From G963663775 sp963663775 (GTDB lineage Bacteria > Bacillota > Clostridia > Oscillospirales > Butyricicoccaceae), in the NCBI GenBank assembly GCA_963663775.1, contig OY760624.1:1054001-1118000 (forward strand): DNA of 64,000 nucleotides. Reading direction: 5' to 3'. The position numbers and the translations under genes were made by a program. The notes beneath the pieces are model-generated. The model did no database searches. It was not told the DNA's origin and saw only the letters and a list, made by a program, of their open reading frames with translations. Shown one piece after another: positions 8,174 through 15,951 of the stretch. Within the stretch, counting starts at the first letter, position 1; each line of letters starts with the position of its first letter.

Positions 8174-8845
8174 TCATTCTTCTTCATTTTTTTGCGCATT
8201 CTGCAGCTTTCGCTCGTTGGCTGAAATACGCTGCTTCAACTGGCGCAATTCTTGTGCAACCGGGTCTGGCATATGAATTTGGTCCAGTTCAAAGGACGGC
8301 AGACTGCCGACACGCTGTCCGTCAATCTTGACCACACGTGCCTTTACCCCCACCACGGTGGAGTTTGGCGGCACTGCCTGCAGAACCACGGCATTGGCGC
8401 CAATCCGTGAATTGTCACCAACCGTAAAGGGCCCTAGAACCTTGGCACCTGTGGAAATCAAAACATTGTTTCCAATGGTGGGATGACGTTTTCCTACATC
8501 ATGCCCCGTACCGCCCAAGGTGACACCATGATAAATCGTGCAGTCATTTCCGATTTCGGCGGTTTCACCGATGACCACACCCATACCATGGTCAATGAAC
8601 AAGCCACGCCCGATTTTAGCACCTGGGTGAATTTCAATGCCCGTACTGTGGCGTCCAATCTGGGACAGCAGCCGTGCAACAAAAAAATGGCGGTGGATAT
8701 AAAACCAATGGGAAAAATGATGCCAAATCAATGCGTGAAAGCCTTGATATAATAAAATCACTTCTAAGGTTGTGCGTGCTGCGGGGTCACGCTCTCGAAT
8801 GGAACGTGCGTCATATAACAATTCTTTCCAAAACATAAAAAACAA
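8174..8845 (-). CDS. cysE: serine O-acetyltransferase
   Basis: Transfers acetyl from acetyl-CoA to L-serine, the first committed step of cysteine synthesis. The 223 residues match the short CysE/EpsC form. A helical N-terminal part (about 1-65) is followed by a left-handed beta helix of hexapeptide repeats (IEIHPGAKIGRGLFIDHG, then VVIGETAEIGNDCTIYHGVTL and RIGANAVVLQAV). Catalytic His lies in FIDHGMGVVIGE, and GGTGHDVGKRHPTIG is conserved. A charged C-terminal tail follows. No cysK neighbour is in view; it is transcribed alone. Confidence 0.95.
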   Translation of the reverse strand: MFFMFWKELLYDARSIRERDPAARTTLEVILLYQGFHALIWHHFSHWFYIHRHFFVARLLSQIGRHSTGIEIHPGAKIGRGLFIDHGMGVVIGETAEIGNDCTIYHGVTLGGTGHDVGKRHPTIGNNVLISTGAKVLGPFTVGDNSRIGANAVVLQAVPPNSTVVGVKARVVKIDGQRVGSLPSFELDQIHMPDPVAQELRQLKQRISANERKLQNAQKNEEE

Positions 8846-8961
8846 TCCTTCCGGAGATTTGCGAACCGATATTCCACAAGCGGAATCGATTCCGAAAGCA
8901 TACTTATATTCTATATTATATCGCTACTCCTGCAAAAATTCAATGAATTATCAAATTCAAA

Positions 8962-8990
8962 TTGTAACAGGTTTTTTTTTGTGGTACAAT
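8962..8990 (+). promoter_or_regulatory. sigma A-type promoter of the UDP-ManNAc dehydrogenase gene
   Basis: TTGTAA (8962-8967), 17 bases and TACAAT (8985-8990) lie 55 bases before the chosen start. The spacer contains a run of nine T. Confidence 0.6.
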
Positions 8991-9045
8991 AACACATATA
9001 TGTTTATGTGCCGCTCGGCACGAAGGCAAAGGAAGTATGTATGTT

Positions 9046-10254
9046 ATGAAAAAAATCACGGTTATGGGATTGGGCTATATTGGCTTGCCGACCGCAATCA
9101 CGCTTGCCGGTGCAGGATATGATGTGTATGGGTTTGATGTGACGCAATCTGTCATTGACTGCCTGAATTCCGGTAAGATTCATATTGTAGAACCAGGGCT
9201 TCAAGAAGCGTTTCAGCAGGCAGTAGAAGGCGGCAATCTGCATTTTTCCAGCCAGTTAACCCCCTCCGATGTGTTTTATATTGCTGTGCCCACACCGTTT
9301 TATGAAGATGAAACTGGTACACATAAAGCAGACCTAAAATATGTGGAGTCTGCTGGGCGCATGGCAGGAAAAATGATGCAGCCGGAAAATCTGGTCATTT
9401 TAGAATCCACCGTCCCGCCGCACACAACCGAACTGCTGGCACGTGTCCTCTCGGAAGAAAGCGGCATTGCGATGGAGCAGATTCATGTGGCGCACTGCCC
9501 CGAACGTGTCATTCCCGGCAATATGATGTATGAGCTGAAGAATAACGACCGCATCATCGGTGCACGCACAGCGAAAGCAGCTGCAATGGCACAGGAAATT
9601 TATGAAAAGGTGCTGGTGCAGGGCGTTTGCCGTGTAACAGATGACATCACTGCCGAAATGTGCAAACTGACCGAAAATACGTTCCGTGATGTCAATATTG
9701 CGTATGCAAACGAACTGTCTGTCATTTGTGACAAAATGGGCATCAATGTGTTTGAACTCATCCAACTTGCAAACTGCCATCCTCGTGTGAATATTTTGAC
9801 ACCGGGCGTTGGCGTTGGCGGACACTGCATTGCAGTGGATCCCTGGTTTATTTATGAACAGTTTCCACAGGAAGCAAAAGTAATCCATGCCTCTCGTTTG
9901 CGCAATGAAAATAAACCGCGCTTCGTGGCAGATAAAATCATTTCTGAACTCCAGCATCCGGAAACCGATACCATTCTGGTGTTGGGTCTGTCCTACAAGC
10001 AAGATGTTGATGATTTGCGGGAATCTCCTTCCATTGAGCTTTGCAATATTTTGCGTGACAAGGGCATGCACTTCATCGCCTGTGAACCCTTCGCATCTTA
10101 TGGCGACCTGCAAGGCATTCAAAACGTGCCGTTTTCCGAGGCATTGGAGCAGGCAGATTATGTAGTCATTACACTTGGTCATACTTTGTTTAAAGACAAC
10201 AAAAAGTTGATTCAGGAAAAAGCATATTACGATTGTGTTGGAATGATGGAATGA
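9046..10254 (+). CDS. wecC: UDP-N-acetyl-D-mannosamine dehydrogenase-type nucleotide-sugar dehydrogenase
   Basis: Oxidises a UDP-N-acetylhexosamine to its uronic acid with NAD, supplying surface polysaccharide. I chose ATG 9046 because AAAGGAAG is 10 bases upstream; the ATG at 9037 is too close to it. The protein has 402 residues. The Rossmann motif GLGYIGLPTA is near residue 7, the WecC-type ESTVPPHTTELL and HCPERVIPG segments are central, and the catalytic Cys lies in GVGVGGHCIAVDPWF. The C-terminal UDP-binding domain is present. Unlike usual wecB-wecC pairs, no epimerase or glycosyltransferase is adjacent. Confidence 0.88.
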   Translation: MKKITVMGLGYIGLPTAITLAGAGYDVYGFDVTQSVIDCLNSGKIHIVEPGLQEAFQQAVEGGNLHFSSQLTPSDVFYIAVPTPFYEDETGTHKADLKYVESAGRMAGKMMQPENLVILESTVPPHTTELLARVLSEESGIAMEQIHVAHCPERVIPGNMMYELKNNDRIIGARTAKAAAMAQEIYEKVLVQGVCRVTDDITAEMCKLTENTFRDVNIAYANELSVICDKMGINVFELIQLANCHPRVNILTPGVGVGGHCIAVDPWFIYEQFPQEAKVIHASRLRNENKPRFVADKIISELQHPETDTILVLGLSYKQDVDDLRESPSIELCNILRDKGMHFIACEPFASYGDLQGIQNVPFSEALEQADYVVITLGHTLFKDNKKLIQEKAYYDCVGMME

Positions 10255-10278
10255 TACAAGTTTTCTGATAGTAAAAAT

Positions 10279-10322
10279 CGGGGGGCGGTCACACGATGAT
10301 TTCGTGCAACCGCTCCCCTTTG
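10279..10322 (+). terminator. terminator after wecC
   Basis: A GC-rich imperfect hairpin: GGGGCGGT with ACCGCTCCCC, and an inner CACGA/TCGTG. A short T stretch follows on the + strand, 25 bases after the wecC stop. Confidence 0.55.
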
Positions 10323-10390
10323 TCATTAAACGATATATGTATAATAGGAAGAAAATGTATCTCTAAATCGGTTTTTTGTTTCAGTAATCC

Positions 10391-10528
10391 TCATGGTTCC
10401 GCCTGTTCTGATTCCTCCTCGCAGGATAAAAATAGTTCTTCTGTTTCACACTGAGCCGCCTGTAAAATTTGAATAGCTTCTGAAACACGGTTGAAAAGCT
10501 TAAAGTACATTGATTCATAAACTTCCAT
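10391..10528 (-). CDS. small conserved-type hypothetical protein (45 aa)
   Basis: A 45-residue open frame, MEVYESMYFKLFNRVSEAIQ onward and ending EESEQAEP, preceded by GTGAGG 7 bases before the ATG. It looks like the small acidic helical proteins common in clostridial genomes and phages that start MexYexMYxxLFNxVxxAI and end with an (A/T)EELY/F motif. No function is known to me. It is predicted to be one or two amphipathic helices with Glu-rich ends, and it stands alone on its strand. Confidence 0.6.
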   Translation of the reverse strand: MEVYESMYFKLFNRVSEAIQILQAAQCETEELFLSCEEESEQAEP

Positions 10529-10815
10529 AACTAAACCTCACTTTGCAATTTTTTCGACGATCTTTCCCGAAATCCAATCCGCTTCCTCTGCCTAGCCGCA
10601 TATTGCCTTCCGACATTTTCCACGATCAGAGAGGATTCGATTGGAATTTCATGGATATTACAGAAAGTAACCTTTATCGATAAATTAAATGTAACATTTA
10701 TCGTGCATATAATTTGCAGTAATTTGTCGAAGTGCAAAATAAATTTATGAAAATCAGTCATTGGTTCAAAAAGTATGAAAAATCTTGTGTTTGAAGAAAA
10801 TAGGGAGAGATAGCC
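10529..10815. other. intergenic region with a possible operator
   Basis: About 290 bases between the 45-aa gene (-) and rsmI (+). A minus-strand open frame crosses it but has no ribosome binding site or family resemblance. The only clear structure is the repeat at 10668-10703, listed separately. The part next to rsmI is AT-rich and probably holds its promoter. Confidence 0.4.
10668..10703. repeat. paired direct and inverted repeat, possible operator
   Basis: TAACCTTTATCG (10668-10679) recurs as TAACATTTATCG (10692-10703), 24 bases apart start to start. In addition CGATAAAT (10678-10685) and ATTTATCG (10696-10703) form a perfect 8-bp inverted repeat. It lies between divergent genes. Confidence 0.45.
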
Positions 10816-11676
10816 ATGCATATTGGAATACTATATTTAGTAGCCACCCCCATCGGCAATTTGGAAGATTTAACCCCCCGAGCCGCACGCATTTTACAAG
10901 AAGTCGATTTCATTGCGGCAGAAGATACACGGGTTTCTCAAAAATTGCTGTTTCATTTGGGCTGCAAAAAGCCGATGATAAGTTATTACCAACATAATCA
11001 GCGGCAGCGTGGCGAGGAAATCCTTCAGCGTCTTCTCGCTGGGGAGAGCTGTGCCTTGGTGACCGATGCCGGAACCCCTGCTATTTCAGACCCCGGGGAG
11101 GATTTGGTGGCACTTTGCGCTGCACAATCGATTCCTGTGGTACCGATTCCAGGTGCCTGTGCCGCTGTTTGCGCCTTATCCGCCAGTGGATTACCCAGTA
11201 TGCGCTGGTGCTTTGAAGGTTTTTTACCCATTTCCAAGAAAGAGCGGCGCCTACGCTTGCAGGAAATTGCATTGGAAACACGTACTATGATTTTATATGA
11301 AGCCCCCCACAAACTCAAAGCAACCCTTGCTGACCTTGCACAGGTCTGCGGAAACGAGCGTAATATTAGCCTTTCCCGTGAATTGACCAAGCTGCACGAA
11401 GAAACCTTACGTTTCACCTTATTGGATGCCATGTCTTTTTTTGCAGAACATGACCCACGCGGAGAGTTTGTTTTGGTATTAGAAGGCACTACACAGACTG
11501 CTGCAGAAGATACCGAAGAAACACGCATGCTTTGTGCAGTAGAATGCGTCAAACAAGCCATGTTGGCAGGCGAAAGCCTCAAAGATGCGGTAAAAGCTGC
11601 CGCACAGCAACATGATGTTCGAAAAAACACCCTATATCAATTGATGCTGAAAGAAAACAACGCCACACTTTCGTAA
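10816..11676 (+). CDS. rsmI: 16S rRNA (cytidine-1402 2'-O)-methyltransferase
   Basis: Methylates the ribose of C1402 in the 16S rRNA decoding centre. A 286-residue tetrapyrrole-methylase-fold protein that opens LYLVATPIGNLEDLTPRA. It continues with FIAAEDTRVSQKLL, YYQHNQ, the glycine-rich LVTDAGTPAISDPG and the PSMRWCFEGFLP segment, all RsmI signatures. GGGAGAGATAGCC precedes the ATG. It is transcribed alone and ends at a strong bidirectional terminator. Confidence 0.96.
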   Translation: MHIGILYLVATPIGNLEDLTPRAARILQEVDFIAAEDTRVSQKLLFHLGCKKPMISYYQHNQRQRGEEILQRLLAGESCALVTDAGTPAISDPGEDLVALCAAQSIPVVPIPGACAAVCALSASGLPSMRWCFEGFLPISKKERRLRLQEIALETRTMILYEAPHKLKATLADLAQVCGNERNISLSRELTKLHEETLRFTLLDAMSFFAEHDPRGEFVLVLEGTTQTAAEDTEETRMLCAVECVKQAMLAGESLKDAVKAAAQQHDVRKNTLYQLMLKENNATLS

Positions 11677-11696
11677 ATGACGCATTACTATAACCT

Positions 11697-11735
11697 GCAA
11701 AAAAACGCATCGGAAAATTCCGATGCGTTTTTTGC
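11697..11735. terminator. bidirectional terminator between rsmI and the lipoprotein gene
   Basis: An 18-bp perfect stem (GCAAAAAACGCATCGGAA with its complement, ending 11735), A-rich on the left and T-rich on the right. It serves both converging genes. Confidence 0.9.
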
Positions 11736-11756
11736 AAATGTATACTTGTACCTTTA

Positions 11757-12407
11757 CTAATCGCCGTATTCTGAGAGCACATAGTCGCCCGTATAGGCTT
11801 CATCAGTATCCTCAATATGAATCGCAGTCTCCGAAGTGAAAATAAATCGAATCGTCTGATTGGTATCACTTGCCGTGTTCCCTGTAATGCGTGCAATGCC
11901 GCTCTTATCTGCAGTAAACGAATATTCAAAAGAATTGCTGTCCGCTTGTGCCAAAGAAACCGAATGCTCCGCATCCTTTGTAAATGTGCCGTTCCAGTCA
12001 CAGACAGCATCTTGATTCTCATCATATAAGGCAAAATTGCTATAATCACTCATATAGCCCTCTCCCTCATAGTTATACCGCTCACCACTCTGCGTATCAA
12101 TGGCAACATCACCAATGTCATTGCCCGCAGCATCTTTGACTTGAAAAACCAAATATTCATGGTTATCACTCGAAACATTGCCTGCAAACTCCGCAGTATA
12201 GCCGTCTGGAAGCTTCTCCAATACCAGTGCCTGTGCGTCCTTTTCGGTAAGTGTCACATCTACATCTGGTTCTTGGGTGACCGTATTGGCATCTTGTGTC
12301 ACTGTTTGGTCGGTATCTGCGGGTTGTTCATTCTTTTTTGTGCATGCCGTAAGACTCAATGCCAAAATCAACATGGCAATGACTGCACCAAACCGTATCC
12401 TTTTCAT
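11757..12407 (-). CDS. secreted lipoprotein, paralogue of the gene at 4363-5079
   Basis: A 216-residue lipoprotein of unknown function. The signal peptide ends with lipobox LTAC (Cys about 22), followed by an Asp/Gln/Thr linker (about 25-50). The globular part opens with EKDAQALVLEKLPDG, parallel to PEDAVALVLEK in the other copy. WNGTF parallels WEGTF, and GIARITGN parallels GTGIITGN. GAGG lies about 10 bases before the ATG. The conserved half suggests a small repeated beta-rich domain facing the wall, but that is inference. Confidence 0.85.
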   Translation of the reverse strand: MKRIRFGAVIAMLILALSLTACTKKNEQPADTDQTVTQDANTVTQEPDVDVTLTEKDAQALVLEKLPDGYTAEFAGNVSSDNHEYLVFQVKDAAGNDIGDVAIDTQSGERYNYEGEGYMSDYSNFALYDENQDAVCDWNGTFTKDAEHSVSLAQADSNSFEYSFTADKSGIARITGNTASDTNQTIRFIFTSETAIHIEDTDEAYTGDYVLSEYGD

Positions 12408-12521
12408 ATTTCAATTCCTCCTCATGGAATTTTACATCTTAGAACGATGCTGTATATCCCCATTTTAATCTCTATCGCACAAAAATACAACTACAAACCA
12501 TTGACAAATTCCACCCACATG

Positions 12522-12563
12522 CAAAATAAAATAACCGTTCGTGAAAAACGGCTATTTTATTGC
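12522..12563 (-). terminator. terminator after the asparaginase gene
   Basis: On the minus strand AAAATAGCCGTT and AACGGTTATTTT form a 12-bp stem with one mismatch, followed by ATTTTGC. It lies just beyond the asparaginase stop. Confidence 0.75.
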
Positions 12564-12574
12564 AAATAGTTATG

Positions 12575-13483
12575 TTATAATTCCCCGCACATCAAGGCAG
12601 CAAGTGCATCTTCGGTGGTGCGGTCACCCAAAGAAACCGCCCCCATAGCTTCGGCACGACGCCCAACCTGATATTTGTGTAAATCGATTCCGCCATGCAA
12701 GCATTGTGTCGTCAAATACACCTTGGTACCGCTCATAATCAGCTTTTGCAGCACCTTTTCCAATCTGGTAGGAACGCCGCCTGAACCAAAACACTCAATA
12801 ATCACTTTATGATAGCGTGCTAAAAAATCCAAAATAGAGGGGTCCAAATCCGGTGTCAGCCGCAGCAGCATGATATTCGGATCAATTTCTTCCAAAAGGG
12901 TTGGTTCTCCTTGGGGCTGCTGATTGTTGTTGATGATAACTTTTCCCGTGACATTGACAGCTCCGTCTGCCGGCGCATTGATGGAGCGAAATGCCGCCGT
13001 TGCCTGGCTGTCGACCTTAACAATGCGATTGCCCCGAATAATTTGTCCATGCAAAAATGCAGCCACACCCACATAATTTGAACTTGCTACACGAAAAGCA
13101 CCCAGCAGATTGCCTTCTGCATCGGATTGTGCATCCCCGATGGGATTTTGCGCTCCCGTTATAATCAGTGGCTTTGCAAAATTGGGCAGCATATGATACA
13201 GCTGTGCCGCTGTAAATGCCAAGGTGTCTGTGCCATGCGTAATCACAAACCCATCGTAATTTGCATACTGCTCCCACACCAATTTTGCCAGCTTTGCCCG
13301 GTGCTCTGCGGTGATGTCCGTTGAATCAATGCTCATCGGGTTCACCACCGTTGTCTTACAAATATCCGACAGCTTAGGCAAAAACTCTAACAGTTCTTCT
13401 CCTGTCAATGCCGGCGCAAGCCCATGCCCCGTTTGCCGACAAGCAATGGTGCCACCTGTGGCAAGCATCAAAATATGTTTCAA
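12575..13483 (-). CDS. L-asparaginase, bacterial type I-like
   Basis: Hydrolyses L-asparagine to aspartate and ammonia. The 302 residues start MKHILMLATGGTIA, carrying the first catalytic Thr. The second motif, FVITHGTDTLAFTA, carries the Thr-Asp pair near residue 84, and a Lys suited to the active site lies in the central region. No signal peptide is present, so it should be cytoplasmic. It lies 34 bases after the iron alcohol dehydrogenase gene on the same strand and may be its operon partner. The distinction between types I and II is not certain. Confidence 0.92.
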   Translation of the reverse strand: MKHILMLATGGTIACRQTGHGLAPALTGEELLEFLPKLSDICKTTVVNPMSIDSTDITAEHRAKLAKLVWEQYANYDGFVITHGTDTLAFTAAQLYHMLPNFAKPLIITGAQNPIGDAQSDAEGNLLGAFRVASSNYVGVAAFLHGQIIRGNRIVKVDSQATAAFRSINAPADGAVNVTGKVIINNNQQPQGEPTLLEEIDPNIMLLRLTPDLDPSILDFLARYHKVIIECFGSGGVPTRLEKVLQKLIMSGTKVYLTTQCLHGGIDLHKYQVGRRAEAMGAVSLGDRTTEDALAALMCGEL

Positions 13484-13517
13484 AGAAATTGACCTCTTTT
13501 CCTATTGGATGTGAATA

Positions 13518-14672
13518 TCACCGATAGCTGTCACGATAAATGTTTACAACATCTTCACGGGTCAGCTTCTGGCGGTCAACACGGAATAAACCACCCATGG
13601 TTGACAGCGCATTGTCCGCATATTTTTCAAAATGATCCGCATCAATTCCATATGCACTCATTTGCAATGCCTGCACACCGCAAGCCTCCTGCAATTCTTC
13701 CAGTGCTTCTACGAAATCCATCGGCTCTGTCGCATCCTTTTTGCCCAGCGCACGTGCCATGTCCACAAAACGCTCTGCGCAGACCTGTGCAAATGCCGTA
13801 TAGTATGCCTTGGAAATCATAATTAAACCAGCGCCATGCGGCAGCTTCGGATGGATGGCAGACAGGGCATGCTCCATGGCATGCTCACTGGTGCAGGAGG
13901 ACATGCTCTCTACAAAGCCGGACAGGGTATTTGCCATTGCCACTTCGCTGCGTGCTTCCATATCTTCGCCGTTTGCCACCGCCTTTGCCAGGCTATTGCC
14001 GATGAGCGCAATACTCTTGAGCGCATACATATCAGAAATGGGGTTTGCAATTTTTGCAATATAGCCTTCTGTCGCATGAAATAGGGCATCAAATCCCTGA
14101 TATGCCGTCATATTTGCCGGTACAGATGTCATAAATTCAGGGTCTACGATGGAAATGGTCGGGAAAGTGCCGTCTACACCCAGTCCAATTTTCTCTTCGC
14201 CGTTTGTGATGACCGACCATGGGTCTGCTTCTGTGCCTGTGCCCGCTGTGGTAGTGATGGCAACAATGGGCAGTGGCTGCACAGGAATCGGCTGCTGCTT
14301 ACCTGTACCGCCATATACATAGTCCCAAAGCGCACCATCATTGGCCGCCATAATCGCAACCGCTTTGGCGGTGTCAATAGAGGAACCCCCGCCTAAGCCA
14401 ACCACAAAATCACAGTTTTCTTGGCGGCAAATCGCAGCACATGCATTCACGTTCTCAATGGTGGGGTTGGGCTGCACTTCATTGTAAACAATGCTCTCTG
14501 CGCCGCCTTCTTTCAAAATTGCGCAAACCTTGTCCACATATCCCAAACGAGTTGTAGATGTGCCGCCCGTAATCAGCAATGCTTTTTTTCCGGGCAATCC
14601 GACACGAGCAAGCTTCTGTACACTGCCTGCTCCAAAAAAAATGCGTGTCGGCATATAGTAATGAAATTTCAT
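13518..14672 (-). CDS. iron-containing alcohol dehydrogenase
   Basis: A 384-residue group III alcohol dehydrogenase (butanol dehydrogenase-like). The NAD-binding loop is VGLGGGSSIDTAKAVA (near 95) and ITTTAGTGTEADPWSVI follows. The metal site includes the His residues in GFDALFHATEGY and in SEHAMEHALSAIHPKLPHGAG. It interconverts aldehydes or ketones with alcohols; the substrate cannot be told. The asparaginase gene follows on the same strand. GGGAGGTCATTT precedes the ATG. Confidence 0.93.
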   Translation of the reverse strand: MKFHYYMPTRIFFGAGSVQKLARVGLPGKKALLITGGTSTTRLGYVDKVCAILKEGGAESIVYNEVQPNPTIENVNACAAICRQENCDFVVGLGGGSSIDTAKAVAIMAANDGALWDYVYGGTGKQQPIPVQPLPIVAITTTAGTGTEADPWSVITNGEEKIGLGVDGTFPTISIVDPEFMTSVPANMTAYQGFDALFHATEGYIAKIANPISDMYALKSIALIGNSLAKAVANGEDMEARSEVAMANTLSGFVESMSSCTSEHAMEHALSAIHPKLPHGAGLIMISKAYYTAFAQVCAERFVDMARALGKKDATEPMDFVEALEELQEACGVQALQMSAYGIDADHFEKYADNALSTMGGLFRVDRQKLTREDVVNIYRDSYR

Positions 14673-14805
14673 AAATGACCTCCCTTATATAAAAAGCCTC
14701 AGTACTTTCATTATAGCAGAAGAGGAAACAGAATAAAAGCGTATTTTTTATAAATTTAAAGGCTTTTTTTTATGGTTTTTAGCGCATTTTTTTAAGATTT
14801 ATCTA

Positions 14806-14834
14806 TTGACCTTCTCTATGCAAAGTGCTATTAT
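14806..14834 (+). promoter_or_regulatory. sigma A-type promoter in front of a decayed region
   Basis: TTGACC (14806-14811), 17 bases and TATTAT (14829-14834) make a good promoter. An overlapping TATAAT lies at 14832-14837. No intact gene follows, so it may be a relic or may drive an untranslated RNA. Confidence 0.55.
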
Positions 14835-14900
14835 AATGACACAAAGAAACCAAAGGATATTGAAAAACATCCCGAAAGTTTCAAGAAAGGTGTGAGTCCA

Positions 14901-15655
14901 ATGGGCACAGAAGAACAATCATCACAAGATGCCGGACTCTCTGCTACGCTGTAAGTCCAACATACAGATACTGTTCCAGAGAAATGCAATTCCCCATCTC
15001 TTGACAGATTTCACGTAGAAAGTGAGGAATGTTTATCATCAAGCAACAAAGCACTTCATTCATACTTTCTGTTTCAAAGCGTGAATCGTAGAACGCATTC
15101 ATAGGATAGCCATTAGAAGGGTTTCTTCCAGTTCCTAACGAACAATTGCAACTATTTTTTCATGAAGCACTACGATGCAAGGCGGAAACAGAGCACGAAA
15201 TTGCAAATCAACCGTCTGCTGATTACGATTACATGGATGTCGCATTTGTAGCACACCCCCTCGCACAGTGCGATTGATTCCAACAGACGTAGCAGATAGG
15301 AATGCAGTCCACTGACTGGTTCTGTCGATTTGAGAAAGAATTTCCGTGTTGTGATATTTGACGAGAAAACGGAAAAGGTTTCTAGTCGCAGACATCTTGC
15401 AGAAATGTTGGGGCGATAAGCTTCTTGTAGGAGCACAATCATCCTTTCCAACACCTGCATATCATAACAAATCCGTTTGATACGTATGATACAGCTGTAC
15501 TGATAACAGCAACATTGCGACAGCACCCCAAGGGATTTTATGAGATTCGTTAGATTCGCCGATGGGCTTGCCGATGGGCAATCAGTCATTTGGGAGAGCA
15601 ATGTAAGTCAGATGGTGCATGAAGCGTTTCGTGGTGGAATAGCTAATTTATCATA
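14901..15655 (+). pseudogene. decayed coding sequence of unknown family
   Basis: After a ribosome binding site (AAAGGTG) the ATG at 14901 opens 17 codons, then a stop at 14952. The same frame continues open to 15101. Another frame is open at 15110-15277 (starts PLEGFLPVPNEQLQLFFHEA). The first frame reopens at 15300-15419 (contains RVVIFDEKTEKVSSRRHLAE). These fragments look protein-like and all run forward from the promoter. I recognise no family, and an untranslated transcript is an alternative. Confidence 0.3.
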
Positions 15656-15744
15656 ACTGTACCACGCAAAAGCGTATTGGCATGAGAACCTGCAACACAA
15701 TTTTATAACGAAAAGAGATTTGGTCCAATGGATATTTCAGAGAT

Positions 15745-15796
15745 AAATCAGTAGGGCATCTTGTTGAAAAGCAAGGTGCCCTACTGATTTCTTTTA
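15745..15796 (+). terminator. long hairpin, terminator-like
   Basis: AAATCAGTAGGGCATCTTG (15745-15763) pairs with CAAGGTGCCCTACTGATTT (15772-15790) with one mismatch and an 8-base loop. The better T tail (TTTCTTTT) is on the + strand. It may end the transcript from the promoter at 14806 or back up gyrA termination. Confidence 0.6.
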
Positions 15797-15951
15797 CACA
15801 ATGTATGTGTATCCACGAAAATCGGTGTAACAGAGAGAGCGCTCTCTCGGCTATGCGAGAATGCTGCTGAACACTGCGATATATTCCAAAATCCATCGCT
15901 GTTTTAAACAAACTCCCCTATTACACCAGTTATCGTTCGTCATGCAAGTGT

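Larger units (their letters stand above)
14673..15951. other. 1.28-kb region without an intact gene
   Basis: Between the alcohol dehydrogenase gene and the gyrA stop no convincing gene is intact. It contains a promoter (14806-14834), a 17-codon frame and several forward-strand open fragments interrupted by stops (14901 to about 15655), then a long hairpin (15745-15790). No transposase, tRNA or known RNA was recognised. AT content is high near 14700-14830. Confidence 0.5.

Noticed and set aside
10531..10821. Minus-strand frame of 96 codons between the 45-aa gene and rsmI
   Set aside because: No ribosome binding site, unusual composition, and it spans the repeat and the likely rsmI promoter.
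15170..15601. Minus-strand frame of 143 codons in the decayed region
   Set aside because: Cys-rich, shadow-like composition. The forward strand shows better protein-like fragments and a promoter.
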